A stretch of 24,222 nt of DNA from Bacillota bacterium (GTDB lineage: Bacteria > Bacillota > Bacilli > Paenibacillales > Paenibacillaceae). Positions 14,934 through 21,849 of the stretch are shown here, piece by piece; within the stretch, counting starts at the first letter, position 1, and the number at the start of each line of letters is the position of its first letter. Below the pieces are notes generated by a model. It worked only from the letters and a program-made list of their open reading frames with translations. It did not search any database and was not told the origin of the DNA. A program made the position numbers and the translations under genes. The stretch is from assembly GCA_023418755.1 (NCBI GenBank), contig JAEZZE010000364.1:1-24222 (forward strand), read 5' to 3'.

Positions 14934-16964
14934 TTACTTCACGATCGCGCCGTTCGGCATGTCGTCCGGAACCGTCGCGAGCGTCAATTGATCGCCCTTC
15001 GAAGCGGCGAGGATCATGCCCTGGGACATCTCGCCTCTCAGCTTGACGGGCTTCAGGTTCGTAACGCAGATCACCTTGCGCCCGACCAGCTCCTCCGGCT
15101 TGTAGAACTTGGCGATGCCGGACACGACCTGACGCCGTTCGAAGCCGAGATCAAGCTGCAGCTTAAGCAGCTTGTCGGCTTTCGGTACCGGCTCGCAGGC
15201 AACGACCTGCGCGACCCGAAGCTCCACCTTCATGAAGTCGTCGATCGTAATTTCCGGCGCCAGCTCCGGAGCTTCCTCCGCGTTCGCCTCCGCGGGAACG
15301 GCAGCTTCCGCGCTTGCAGCGGCAGAAGCCGAGGAAGCGCCAGCCGAGCCGCCCATCGAGCCGGAGATCCAAGCCACTTCTTCGGCCAGATCCAGACGAG
15401 GGAAAATCGGGTCGCCTTTGCTGATTTTCGTGCCGGCCAGCTTCGCCCCGAAATCGCGAAGGCTCTCCCATTCGGTCGGCCCGCCTTCCGTCAGGCCCAA
15501 CTGCGTCCAGATGCGGCGCGGCGTATGCGTCAAGAACGGCTGGATCAGAATCGACACGATGCGCAGGCTTTCCGCCAGATGCCCCATGACCGAGGCCAGC
15601 GCCGCGCGATCCGCTTCCTCCTTGGCCAATGTCCACGGCTTCGTCTCGTCGATATACTTGTTCGTCCGCCCGACCAGCGTCCAGATTGCGGATAGCGCCA
15701 CGGAGAACTCCATGTTCTCCATCGCCGCCTCCACCTTCTCCACCGTCGACAGCGCCGTCCGCTCCAGATCCCCGTCGAATTCCGTTACGCCGAGCTCGAA
15801 TGGCGGCACTTCGCCGTTGAAATACTTGTCGATCATCGCCACCGTCCGGTTGAGCAGGTTGCCGAGATCGTTGGCCAGATCGTAGTTGATCCGTTCCACG
15901 AAGTTTTCCGGCGTGAACGCGCCGTCCGCCCCGAATGGCACTTCCCTTAGCAGATAGTACCGAACGGCATCCAAGCCGAAATGATCGATCAGCTTCACCG
16001 GATCGACGACGTTGCCCTTTGATTTGGACATTTTGCCGTCCTTCATGAGCAGCCAGCCGTGGGCAAACACCTTCCGCGGCAGCGGCACGCCGAGCGCCAT
16101 CAGCATGATCGGCCAATAGATCGTATGGAAGCGGACGATCTCCTTGCCGACGAGATGCACGTTGGCCGGCCAATACTGACGATACGCCTCGTCCGCGTCC
16201 GTCCCGTATCCTAGCGCGGTAATGTAATTGGACAGCGCGTCGATCCAGACGTAGATGACATGCTTCGAATCTCCCGGAACCGGAATGCCCCAGTTGAACG
16301 TCGTCCGCGACACGGCCAAGTCCTCCAGACCGGGCTTGATGAAGTTGTTGATCATCTCAGTCTTCCGCGATTCCGGTTGGATGAAGTCGGGGTGATCCTC
16401 GTAGTATTGCAACAGACGATCGGCGTATTTGCTCATCCGGAAGAAGTAGCTCTCTTCCTTGACCAGCTCCACCGGATGCCCGCTGTCGGGGCTTTTGCCG
16501 CCAATGACTTCCCCTGCTTCATTGCGCTCCACGTCGATCAATTGCGACTCCGTATAATACGTTTCGTCCGGGATGCTGTACCAGCCTTCGTACTCGCCCT
16601 TGTAAATATCCCCTTGATCCAGCAGCTTCGCGAAAATATCCTGGACGACTTTCGTATGCCGCGGTTCCGTCGTGCGAATGAAATCGTCGTTGGAAATTTC
16701 CAGCTTGCTCCACAGCTCCTTGATGCCGACGACGATATCGTCGACGAATTGCTGCGGCGTTTTGCCCGCTTCCTGCGCCTTCCTTTCGATCTTCTGCCCG
16801 TGTTCGTCCGTTCCCGTCAAGTAGCGAACGCTGTACCCGCGCAGCCTTTTGTAGCGCGCCATCGCATCCCCCGCCACCGTCGTGTACGCATGGCCGATAT
16901 GCAGCTTGTCGCTCGGATAGTAGATCGGCGTCGTAATGTAGAACGTTTTTGCCTTTTCCGTCAT
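14934..16964 (-). CDS. metG: Methionyl-tRNA synthetase
   Basis: Charges tRNA-Met with methionine. The 676-aa class I synthetase has the HIGH motif (LHIGHAYTT, residues 21-29) and KMSKS (KDGKMSKSKGN, near residue 310), an anticodon-binding helical domain, and a C-terminal Trbp111/EMAP-like tRNA-binding domain (EITIDDFMKVELRVAQV to the end). An Ala/Glu-rich low-complexity linker (about residues 525-565) joins the two. ATG 16964 is chosen because AAGGAG lies nine bases upstream; the in-frame ATG at 16973 abuts that site. Expression is controlled by the T-box leader. Confidence 0.97.
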   Translation of the reverse strand: MTEKAKTFYITTPIYYPSDKLHIGHAYTTVAGDAMARYKRLRGYSVRYLTGTDEHGQKIERKAQEAGKTPQQFVDDIVVGIKELWSKLEISNDDFIRTTEPRHTKVVQDIFAKLLDQGDIYKGEYEGWYSIPDETYYTESQLIDVERNEAGEVIGGKSPDSGHPVELVKEESYFFRMSKYADRLLQYYEDHPDFIQPESRKTEMINNFIKPGLEDLAVSRTTFNWGIPVPGDSKHVIYVWIDALSNYITALGYGTDADEAYRQYWPANVHLVGKEIVRFHTIYWPIMLMALGVPLPRKVFAHGWLLMKDGKMSKSKGNVVDPVKLIDHFGLDAVRYYLLREVPFGADGAFTPENFVERINYDLANDLGNLLNRTVAMIDKYFNGEVPPFELGVTEFDGDLERTALSTVEKVEAAMENMEFSVALSAIWTLVGRTNKYIDETKPWTLAKEEADRAALASVMGHLAESLRIVSILIQPFLTHTPRRIWTQLGLTEGGPTEWESLRDFGAKLAGTKISKGDPIFPRLDLAEEVAWISGSMGGSAGASSASAAASAEAAVPAEANAEEAPELAPEITIDDFMKVELRVAQVVACEPVPKADKLLKLQLDLGFERRQVVSGIAKFYKPEELVGRKVICVTNLKPVKLRGEMSQGMILAASKGDQLTLATVPDDMPNGAIVK

Positions 16965-16985
16965 CTTGCTCATCTCCTTCGCGAT

Positions 16986-17024
16986 TTAAAAACATAAAGC
17001 TCCCGTCCGTATGGGACGAGAGCT
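16986..17024 (-). terminator. Regulated terminator of the metG T-box
   Basis: agctctcgtcc pairs with ggacgggagct (16998-17024, minus strand), followed by a T-rich run including TTTTT (16988-16992). The 5' side overlaps sequence needed for the antiterminator, so the two folds are exclusive. Confidence 0.85.
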
Positions 17025-17266
17025 GCGCTCACGCGGTACCACCCAAATTCCTCCCGCGGGATCCGCTCCCGCGAAAGCTCATTAAGCCGATCTTAACGCC
17101 GATCTCCGCGTCGTTCCCTCACCTGCGCGGCCCGCCGCCGCGCCATGCTCGAAAACGATTCCTCCGGGACCATCTTCCAAGGCCGCCCTATGCCGGTTCG
17201 CAGCTCCTCCGGCTCTCTGAGATAGTTCGATTCCTTGTACTTATCCCTTCACTGGAAAACAATATT
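16986..17266 (-). promoter_or_regulatory. T-box riboswitch (methionine) of metG
   Basis: Read on the minus strand, the leader has Stem I with an AGTA element, the CAGAGAGCCGG/AACCGGCA distal arm, and a specifier region GAAGATGGTCCC whose ATG codon (17171-17173) matches methionine. It then has the conserved T-box TGGGTGGTACCGCG (cgcggtacca at 17032-17041) and a terminator. Uncharged tRNA-Met would stabilise the antiterminator and allow metG transcription. Confidence 0.92.
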
Positions 17267-17274
17267 AAGAGGGG

Positions 17275-17492
17275 GTTCAAAAAGTCCGCTTTTGATCGCG
17301 AAGCCTCTCGGGAAGCAGATCCGACATCAAATCTTGAATTCAGCCGTCTCTTCCGGTGCTCGCGTAGCTTCCACTACGCTTTACGGCCATTCCTCATCAA
17401 CGGTCTTCATCCAACCTTCCCGGATGCATGGGCGAGAAGTTCACCGTCAGGCGAACGACCAGCCTCGGTGCTGAAAACCGAACTTATTGAAC
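17275..17492. repeat. 218-bp element with inverted terminal repeats in the metG leader
   Basis: The termini gttcaaaaagtccgctttt (17275-17293) and, inverted, gttcaataagttcggtttt (17474-17492) match at 16 of 19 positions. Inside is a gcgtag/ctacgc hairpin near 17365-17382 and no credible gene. It lies between the metG promoter and the T-box, so it would be transcribed as part of the leader. It looks like a miniature inverted-repeat element; no clear target duplication is visible, and its family is unknown to me. Confidence 0.6.
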
Positions 17493-17517
17493 ACGCATTA
17501 TAACACCTTTCCGCAAA

Positions 17518-17546
17518 ATATAACCGAACGGATGCCGCCATGTCAA
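17518..17546 (-). promoter_or_regulatory. metG promoter (sigma-A)
   Basis: On the minus strand TTGACA (17541-17546), exactly 17 bp, and TTATAT (17518-17523). A perfect extra TATAAT lies at 17497-17502 but lacks a good -35. The start near 17510 would give a leader of about 545 nt containing the 218-bp element and the T-box. Confidence 0.7.
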
Positions 17547-17581
17547 GTCGAGCTCTTGATTTTTGTCGAGCTCTTGATTTT
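17547..17581. repeat. 18-bp tandem duplication next to the metG promoter
   Basis: gtcgagctcttgattttt (17547-17564) is repeated directly at 17565-17581 (17 of 18 bases retained). It directly abuts the -35 hexamer of metG and lies eight bases beyond the yidD stop. Confidence 0.85.
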
Positions 17582-17589
17582 CCGCAAAG

Positions 17590-17826
17590 CTACTCCTTCG
17601 TTTTGCGCTCCGGAACGGGATCGAAGCCGCCCGGATGGAAGGGGTGGCATTTGCAAATTCTTTTGACCGCCAAGTAAGAGCCTTTGGCGGCGCCGTGCAC
17701 CTCGATCGCCTCCAGCGCATAGGCCGAGCAGGTCGGCAGGAATCGGCACGTCGGCGGCTTCAGGGGCGAGATGAATTTGCGATACGCGTGAATCGGCGCC
17801 TGCACCGCGCGTCGCGCGATGCTCAT
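17590..17826 (-). CDS. yidD: Membrane protein insertion efficiency factor YidD
   Basis: A 78-aa membrane-associated protein of the YidD family that assists YidC-dependent insertion. The family core is clear: an amphipathic N-terminus (MSIARRAVQAPIHAYRKFI), SPLKPPTCRFLPTCSAYALEAIEVHG with the three conserved cysteines (including that of KRICKCHPFHPGGFDPVP), and the usual C-terminus. The start ATG 17826 overlaps the zur stop as ATGA, with GGAGG four bases upstream, implying translational coupling to zur. It is not beside yidC or rnpA here. Confidence 0.94.
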   Translation of the reverse strand: MSIARRAVQAPIHAYRKFISPLKPPTCRFLPTCSAYALEAIEVHGAAKGSYLAVKRICKCHPFHPGGFDPVPERKTKE

Positions 17827-18275
17827 CGCGCCTCCGGCGCGACGCCCGCGGCCGCCTCCCTGCAATCGCCGCAATAGCCGAACACTTCGAATTTATGCTT
17901 GACGACTTCGAAATCCCCCGGAACGTCGGTCTCCGTCATGGGACAGAATCGGATCGGGAGCGTCTTCTCGCATTGCAGGCATATCATATGGTGGTGATGA
18001 TGCTGTTCCTCGCAGCTGAGCTTGAATTTGACACCGTCCTCGAACACGACCTGCTCCACCACGTCCATGTCCAGCAGCAGCCGTAAATTCCGATAGACGG
18101 TGTCGAAGCTCAGCCCCGGGTACACCCTCTGCATATGCTCGTACACTTCTTTAGGCGTCAAGTACCCCGAAGCGCCGTCGAACAATTTGACCATCGTCTT
18201 GCGCTGCTCGGTAATGCGAAGCCCGTTCCGGGACATTCTCTGCATAATGCGTTCCGTCGTTTCCGTCGTTCCCAC
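17823..18275 (-). CDS. zur: Zinc uptake regulator, Fur family (Zur)
   Basis: A 150-aa Fur-family repressor. The DNA-binding domain includes LRITEQRKTMVKLF and YPGLSFDTVYRNLRLL. The metal domain has HHHHHMICLQCEKT, the CPM motif, FEVVKHKFEVFGYC and the structural Cys4 zinc site (CLQC and CGDC). The YPGLSFDT, HHHHH and HKFE.YG.C.DC motifs resemble B. subtilis Zur more than Fur or PerR. I take GTG 18275 as start because GGGAGGG lies six bases upstream; the frame to 18320 adds 15 residues without a site. It probably represses the znu operon in this window. yidD follows with a 4-bp overlap. Confidence 0.88.
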   Translation of the reverse strand: MGTTETTERIMQRMSRNGLRITEQRKTMVKLFDGASGYLTPKEVYEHMQRVYPGLSFDTVYRNLRLLLDMDVVEQVVFEDGVKFKLSCEEQHHHHHMICLQCEKTLPIRFCPMTETDVPGDFEVVKHKFEVFGYCGDCREAAAGVAPEAR

Positions 18276-18308
18276 GAGATACCCTCCCGCAAAAGCTTTT
18301 ATTCTTTT

Positions 18309-18337
18309 ACTATGCAGCAAACCCGGGCCCGCGTCAA
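18309..18337 (-). promoter_or_regulatory. Probable zur promoter
   Basis: On the minus strand TTGACG (18332-18337), 17 bp and CATAGT (18309-18314), 34 bases before the GTG start. A small cgcctc/gaggcg hairpin lies just upstream (18340-18354). Confidence 0.5.
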
Positions 18338-18436
18338 ACGCCTCGAAGAGGCGGGCGAGCTATTAGGCCAACGAACAGGCAATGACAAATGACCGCCGTA
18401 TAATGTACAACAACCTAAGGAAGGAGATTGATCCGC

Positions 18437-18688
18437 GTGTCCGATCATCCGAAATGCAACAGCAAAGCCATTTACGATCCGCCGCAAACGGTATTCGAGG
18501 ATTACTACCATCCTCAGCATGTCGATGTCGTTCATCAGATTCAAGTGATTAGGCGCCATCACTGCGTCCCGGTGTATCATCATAAGACCAGCGTTTCCGT
18601 AAAAGACGTATACTGCGGGGACTTCGAAGGGGTAGACGGCCGCGAAGGCGACCTCCGTACGTTGAGCTTGAGAAACAAACGCTGCTAA
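18437..18688 (+). CDS. CotD-like inner spore coat protein
   Basis: An 83-aa protein rich in His, Tyr, Val and Cys. It has the CotD-family pattern DPPQTVFEDYYHPQHVDVVH, then IQVIRRHHCVPVYHH and SVSVKDVYCGDF. Proteins of this type form part of the inner spore coat; the exact role is not known. The start is GTG 18437, ten bases after AAGGAG (18421-18426); a TTG at 18428 is too close to that site. TATAAT at 18399-18404 lies in a sequence (TATAATGTA) that also approaches the sigma-K -10, but a fitting -35 is not evident. A strong terminator follows. Confidence 0.8.
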   Translation: MSDHPKCNSKAIYDPPQTVFEDYYHPQHVDVVHQIQVIRRHHCVPVYHHKTSVSVKDVYCGDFEGVDGREGDLRTLSLRNKRC

Positions 18689-18715
18689 GCCACTTTCCGG
18701 TCCGAGCCCCCGATC

Positions 18716-18751
18716 GCCGTCCCCGACCCGCGGTCGGGGACGGCTCCTTTT
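18716..18751 (+). terminator. Rho-independent terminator of the cotD-like gene
   Basis: A perfect 13-bp stem (gccgtccccgacc, 18716-18728 with 18732-18744), a 3-nt loop and tcctttt directly after it, 27 bases beyond the stop codon. Confidence 0.9.
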
Positions 18752-18861
18752 CGCGTTCATCGGGCCCTCTCCGCCCCATGCGGAAACCGCATACATATAA
18801 TCGCAACTCAAAGAAGCCGTCCCGCGCCGATTGACCGGCGCGAGCGGCCCATAATCCCGAT

Positions 18862-19062
18862 TCAAGAGAACCACGTGTTTACGACGAGCACCATCGTAAC
18901 GAAAGAAACCGCCGACAGCCCCAGGTAAATGCCCCCTTGACGCTTCTTCAATTGAAAAAAGCGCAGCACGCCCATGCTCAGGAACGAACCGATCAACATA
19001 ATGAATAAGACTCCCGCGACGAACAAACCGAGCGAAACTTCGGATACGTTCGTAATTTCCAC
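18862..19062 (-). CDS. Small two-segment membrane protein, unknown function
   Basis: A 66-aa protein with two hydrophobic segments (about residues 11-33 and 44-64) linked by a basic loop (RFFQLKKRQGGIY). I do not recognise the family. The start is GTG 19062 with AAGGGGG seven to eight bases upstream, and the hydrophobic pattern and clear site argue that it is real. It is flanked by spore genes on both sides, and the Hsp20-like gene lies 70 bp upstream on the same strand, so co-expression is possible. Confidence 0.65.
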   Translation of the reverse strand: MEITNVSEVSLGLFVAGVLFIMLIGSFLSMGVLRFFQLKKRQGGIYLGLSAVSFVTMVLVVNTWFS

Positions 19063-19132
19063 TGCCTTGCCCCCTTAACGAATGCCTGATCCGCTATTCC
19101 GAATGTTAGTTTCCTTCTTGCATTATAACGTT

Positions 19133-19591
19133 TTACGTTTGGATAAACAATTCGTATTCGGACTTTTCCGCGGGCCTCCGCTTAAAGCGAACGACAAGAC
19201 GGTCTTTTTTCATAATGGCCTTTCCGGACCGCGGATAAACGAGGCACGGAAACCGGATCGTCCGCTTCTTGCCTTCCGGAAGCCCGCTTATTTTTAGTCG
19301 CTCCGACGTCGCTAGCAGTTGAAGCAGGCCGACGTCGACCTCGGGCGCAAGCCGGATGGATACGCTGACGAACTTCTCGTCCTGCTTCGTCTCCGCCCGA
19401 ACGACCGCGCGGTCCGCGTCATTCGTCCCGACTTTGGCGCTCTGCAAAACTTTCTTTACGTAATCGTTTATCCAATTGGAGTCTCCCGTCCCATCCCAGT
19501 TTTCCGCCAGCTCCCACGGAATATCCTTGCCGAGCCATTTCCGGAGCTCCTTCCAGTCCGGAAGCGGCCCGCTGTCAAAAAAAGAGGCCAT
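19133..19591 (-). CDS. Hsp20/alpha-crystallin-like protein (CotP/GerT-like, tentative)
   Basis: A 152-aa protein beginning MASFFDSGPLPDWKELRKWL. Its C-terminal half looks like a small heat-shock fold: VSVSIRLAPEVDVGLLQLLAT, then LKISGLPEGKKRTIRFPCLV and KDRLVVRFKRRP, with alternating hydrophobic strands. Similar proteins (CotP, GerT) are spore coat or germination factors in Bacillus, and its place beside gerP supports this, but the similarity is remote. ATG 19591 is preferred because GGAGGAG ends six bases upstream; the frame opens to 19657 with no comparable site. Confidence 0.6.
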   Translation of the reverse strand: MASFFDSGPLPDWKELRKWLGKDIPWELAENWDGTGDSNWINDYVKKVLQSAKVGTNDADRAVVRAETKQDEKFVSVSIRLAPEVDVGLLQLLATSERLKISGLPEGKKRTIRFPCLVYPRSGKAIMKKDRLVVRFKRRPAEKSEYELFIQT

Positions 19592-19696
19592 CGCCGTCTC
19601 CTCCCCGCTTGAACCATCCGATTGCCGGACCATCGCCCAGACATCTTCCTCCATCATATGAGCCCGAAGTCCCGACCGTTCGTTCCGCCCGGGCGA

Positions 19697-19724
19697 ACCT
19701 CTAGGCTTATGCCTTCATACACTG
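19697..19724 (+). promoter_or_regulatory. Mother-cell (sigma-K/sigma-E-like) promoter of gerP
   Basis: AC (19697-19698), a 17-bp spacer and CATACACTG (19716-19724) match the sigma-K pattern AC-N16/17-CATANNNTA except for the last base. CATACACT also fits the sigma-E -10. gerP operons in Bacillus are transcribed in the mother cell by sigma-K. Confidence 0.55.
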
Positions 19725-19752
19725 TCAATGAGCTTATCGGGAAGGAGTCGTC

Positions 19753-19995
19753 ATGCCCATGCCCTCCATCGTCGGCAATGTCAAAATCCTAAGCATCGGC
19801 AGCAGCGGCGTCGTACAATTCGGCGATGCGATTCAAATCTCTCCTTCTAGCACGAATAAAACCTACGCCGGCGCCGGCTCTTTCCTGACGGGAGATCTGT
19901 CTCGCAGCAACAACGCGGTTAGCGCCACGAATACGAACGATCCCGACGTGCAAGATTCCGCCACGAACAATGTCGGGAACTCGGGGGTTATCTGA
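19753..19995 (+). CDS. gerPA: Spore germination protein GerPA (GerPA/GerPF family)
   Basis: An 80-aa protein of the GerPA/GerPF family. It has the N-terminal IVGNVKILSIGSSGVVQFGD, ISPSSTNKTYAGAGSFLTGD and the SATNTNDPDV motif typical of GerPA. GerP proteins sit in the spore coat and are needed for nutrient germinants to reach their inner-membrane receptors. ATG 19753 follows AAGGAG by five bases. Position as the first gene before gerPB supports GerPA rather than GerPF. It starts the five-gene operon. Confidence 0.88.
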   Translation: MPMPSIVGNVKILSIGSSGVVQFGDAIQISPSSTNKTYAGAGSFLTGDLSRSNNAVSATNTNDPDVQDSATNNVGNSGVI

Positions 19996-19996
19996 C

Positions 19997-20215
19997 ATGA
20001 CTTGGAACATTCAGCAAACGATAACGATCTGCCAGCTCCGGATTGACGGCATTACGAACTCTTCCGTGCTGCAGATCGGCAGCGCGGGCAGCATTCAATC
20101 TCTGTCTCAACTGTACAATACGGGCGGTTTCACGGAGCCGGCTCCCGAGCTGGGCGAGGAGCTTTCCGCCTTGTCGCTCGTGCCTTTGCCGAATCCGACA
20201 AGAAAGGGGCCTTGA
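19997..20215 (+). CDS. gerPB: Spore germination protein GerPB
   Basis: A 72-aa coat protein with the family signature ITICQLRIDGITNSSVLQIG, AGSIQSLSQLYNTGGFTEPAPE and the C-terminal LVPLPNP. It is part of the GerP set required for germinant passage through the coat. ATG 19997 lies one base after the gerPA stop; the upstream in-frame start at 19970 would overlap gerPA and lacks family sequence. It overlaps no other gene if gerPC starts at 20218. Confidence 0.92.
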   Translation: MTWNIQQTITICQLRIDGITNSSVLQIGSAGSIQSLSQLYNTGGFTEPAPELGEELSALSLVPLPNPTRKGP

Positions 20216-20217
20216 AG

Positions 20218-20907
20218 ATGCGGCAGAACCCTCAACCCAACCTGTGGAGCGGCGTCTATCAGACGCCCCAGCCCGGGATGTGCCCGAACGTCGGGCCAAC
20301 GGGCCCGAATTCTTGGAACGATATCACTCAGCGTCTGCATCGCGCGGAAACCGGGCTTAAGCAGATGACGGACCAGCTCGCCTCGCTTCAGAAGCAGCTG
20401 GATGAATTAAAGAGCAAGCCCCCCTTGCACGTCGAATACCATTTCGATCAACTCAAAGTGAACCGTCTGGAAGGAACGCTGAACGTCGGAATTTCGCCGC
20501 AGGGCATTCAAGACATCGAATCCCTGGAGACGCCCGGTTTCGCTGGCTGGAAAGCCGCTCCCGGAAGCGGCGACGAAGCGCTGCAGCCTATGCGCGAGCT
20601 CCAACAAGAGATGGCCGCATATATGGACGAGGAAGCTGACGCAACGCTTCTCGGCCTCGAGCGGCAGTTCGGAATTTCGCTTGGCGAAGGACTTCGCCAG
20701 CAGGTCGTCGCTGACGTCAAAAAACAGCTTAACGAACGGGTCCATTACTACGTTCGATCCGAGGCTTACCCGGCTCAAGGCACGGAGGAAGAAAAGCGCA
20801 AATGGCGCGAGGACATCAAGAATAAAACGATACGCGACGTTCAAGGCGCCTTCGTCGCCTATCTGAGCAAGCAGCAACAAACCAGTAAGAACCGGGAAAG
20901 GGGGTAA
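20218..20907 (+). CDS. gerPC: Spore germination protein GerPC
   Basis: A 229-aa protein, the largest GerP member. It has a Pro/Asn-rich N-terminus, a coiled coil around residues 38-68 (RLHRAETGLKQMTDQLASLQ), the conserved VEYHFDQLKVNRLEGTLNVGISPQG segment, and a charged helical C-terminus. ATG 20218 has AAGGGG (20204-20209) eight bases upstream; the TTG at 20212 overlaps the gerPB stop and is less well placed. The coiled coil suggests a scaffold role in the coat, which is inference. Confidence 0.9.
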   Translation: MRQNPQPNLWSGVYQTPQPGMCPNVGPTGPNSWNDITQRLHRAETGLKQMTDQLASLQKQLDELKSKPPLHVEYHFDQLKVNRLEGTLNVGISPQGIQDIESLETPGFAGWKAAPGSGDEALQPMRELQQEMAAYMDEEADATLLGLERQFGISLGEGLRQQVVADVKKQLNERVHYYVRSEAYPAQGTEEEKRKWREDIKNKTIRDVQGAFVAYLSKQQQTSKNRERG

Positions 20908-20914
20908 GAGAAGC

Positions 20915-21160
20915 ATGGCGTCTCCATTGTCTCTTCACGTAACGAACGGTCCCGTATCGGTCGGGTGCATCGATCTGGTCGGAGTGTCCAGCTCGTCGGC
21001 GCTGCTGCTCGGCGATACCGAATCGATTACGCTGTTTTCTTACTTCGACACGCCACCCGAATCGGTGCTCGTCTCGCCGCTGGCTCCGCTGCCCTTGCCG
21101 CAGGGCCAAGGCGTGGCAGCGGGCGAGGCGGCGGGCGAAGGCAGGGAAAATGAGTCATGA
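20915..21160 (+). CDS. gerPD: Spore germination protein GerPD
   Basis: An 81-aa protein with the GerPD pattern LHVTNGPVSVGCIDLVGVSS, SSALLLGDTESITLFSYFDTPPESVL and P.APLPLP. The usual family length is about 60, so the Gly/Ala/Glu-rich tail after PLPLPQGQ is longer than normal. ATG 20915 follows an AAGGGGG-containing stretch. Its stop overlaps the start of gerPE by 11 bp. Confidence 0.9.
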   Translation: MASPLSLHVTNGPVSVGCIDLVGVSSSSALLLGDTESITLFSYFDTPPESVLVSPLAPLPLPQGQGVAAGEAAGEGRENES

Positions 21161-21557
21161 CTGCAGAAGCACGATACTGATCCGTCTCTTCGTAAACACG
21201 GTCAGCGACGCGGGAATCGTGCAGATCGGAGACGGCGAGAACACCGATATGTCCTCGCGGGCGATCGCCGTGCAGCGGGCGATCGCGAATTTCGAAGACG
21301 ACGAGTTCGCTTTCGAATCTTATCCGATCTTCTACCTGCCCAAGCTTGTTCCGGAGGCCGAAGTCCCCGTGGACTTCAGGAGCGAATCGCCCTGGCCCAC
21401 CCTGCATATCGGCAGCGTCCGAGCGCTCGGCGTATCCAGCTCCTCCACCCTTCGCGTCGGATGCAGCGGTCCGGTGCAGGGCATCTCCCGGATCAAGCAT
21501 ATCCGGCATTTCAATCAACCGGGATATTCGCCGAAAAACGGGGATGAATCTCCCTGA
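21150..21557 (+). CDS. gerPE: Spore germination protein GerPE
   Basis: A 135-aa protein fitting GerPE: an N-terminal STILIRLFVNTVSDAGIVQIGD, AIAVQRAIANFEDDEFAFESYPIF, and a C-terminal GerPD-like repeat LHIGSVRALGVSSSSTLRVG. ATG 21150 lies inside the gerPD end and has GCAGGGA close upstream, suggesting translational coupling. It is the last GerP gene here; no gerPF follows. Confidence 0.9.
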   Translation: MSHDCRSTILIRLFVNTVSDAGIVQIGDGENTDMSSRAIAVQRAIANFEDDEFAFESYPIFYLPKLVPEAEVPVDFRSESPWPTLHIGSVRALGVSSSSTLRVGCSGPVQGISRIKHIRHFNQPGYSPKNGDESP

Positions 21558-21649
21558 TGGTACAAACGTACAGGACACCCGACGCCCCCCGTCATATGCT
21601 GACATTGTGATTCGCCGTCACAAACCACGATAACGGGAGGTTTTCGACT

Positions 21650-21775
21650 ATGGGCTATCCGGTAGCAGGCGCGGCCGGTTGCGGTTGCGGACCGACTTAC
21701 GGCGGCTTAGGAGCGGCCGCGTTCGTACTCGTTCTGTTCATTCTGTTGGTCATTATCCTTCGCGCAGGCTACTGA
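21650..21775 (+). CDS. YjcZ-family sporulation miniprotein
   Basis: A 41-residue gene starting at ATG 21650 with GGGAGG (21635-21640) nine bases upstream. It encodes a Gly/Ala/Cys-rich N-terminus (MGYPVAGAAGCGCGPTYGG) followed by one hydrophobic segment (AAAFVLVLFILLVIILRAGY). This is the layout of YjcZ/SscA-type small sporulation proteins, which carry a single C-terminal membrane helix. It lies 92 bp after gerPE and just before a perfect 18-bp stem. The family assignment rests on this pattern and on context. Confidence 0.8.
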   Translation: MGYPVAGAAGCGCGPTYGGLGAAAFVLVLFILLVIILRAGY

Positions 21776-21793
21776 CCGGGCAACGATAACCGT

Positions 21794-21837
21794 GACGCAA
21801 ACGTACGTCCCTCCTTGCGGGGACGTACGTTTGCGTC
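21794..21837. terminator. Perfect 18-bp stem between convergent genes
   Basis: gacgcaaacgtacgtccc (21794-21811) pairs with its exact complement (21820-21837) around an 8-nt loop. It lies between the YjcZ-like gene (+) and the end of the PucR-type regulator (-), so it can terminate both. No T-run follows on either strand. Confidence 0.65.
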
Positions 21838-21849
21838 CGCTCGATTCGT

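Noticed and set aside
14565..15695. 376-codon open frame on the + strand
   Set aside because: It runs through the microrepeats and then antisense to metG; composition is that of a shadow frame.
18399..18404. Sigma-K promoter for the cotD-like gene
   Set aside because: TATAATGTA approaches the -10 pattern but no AC dinucleotide lies at the required 16-17 bp spacing.
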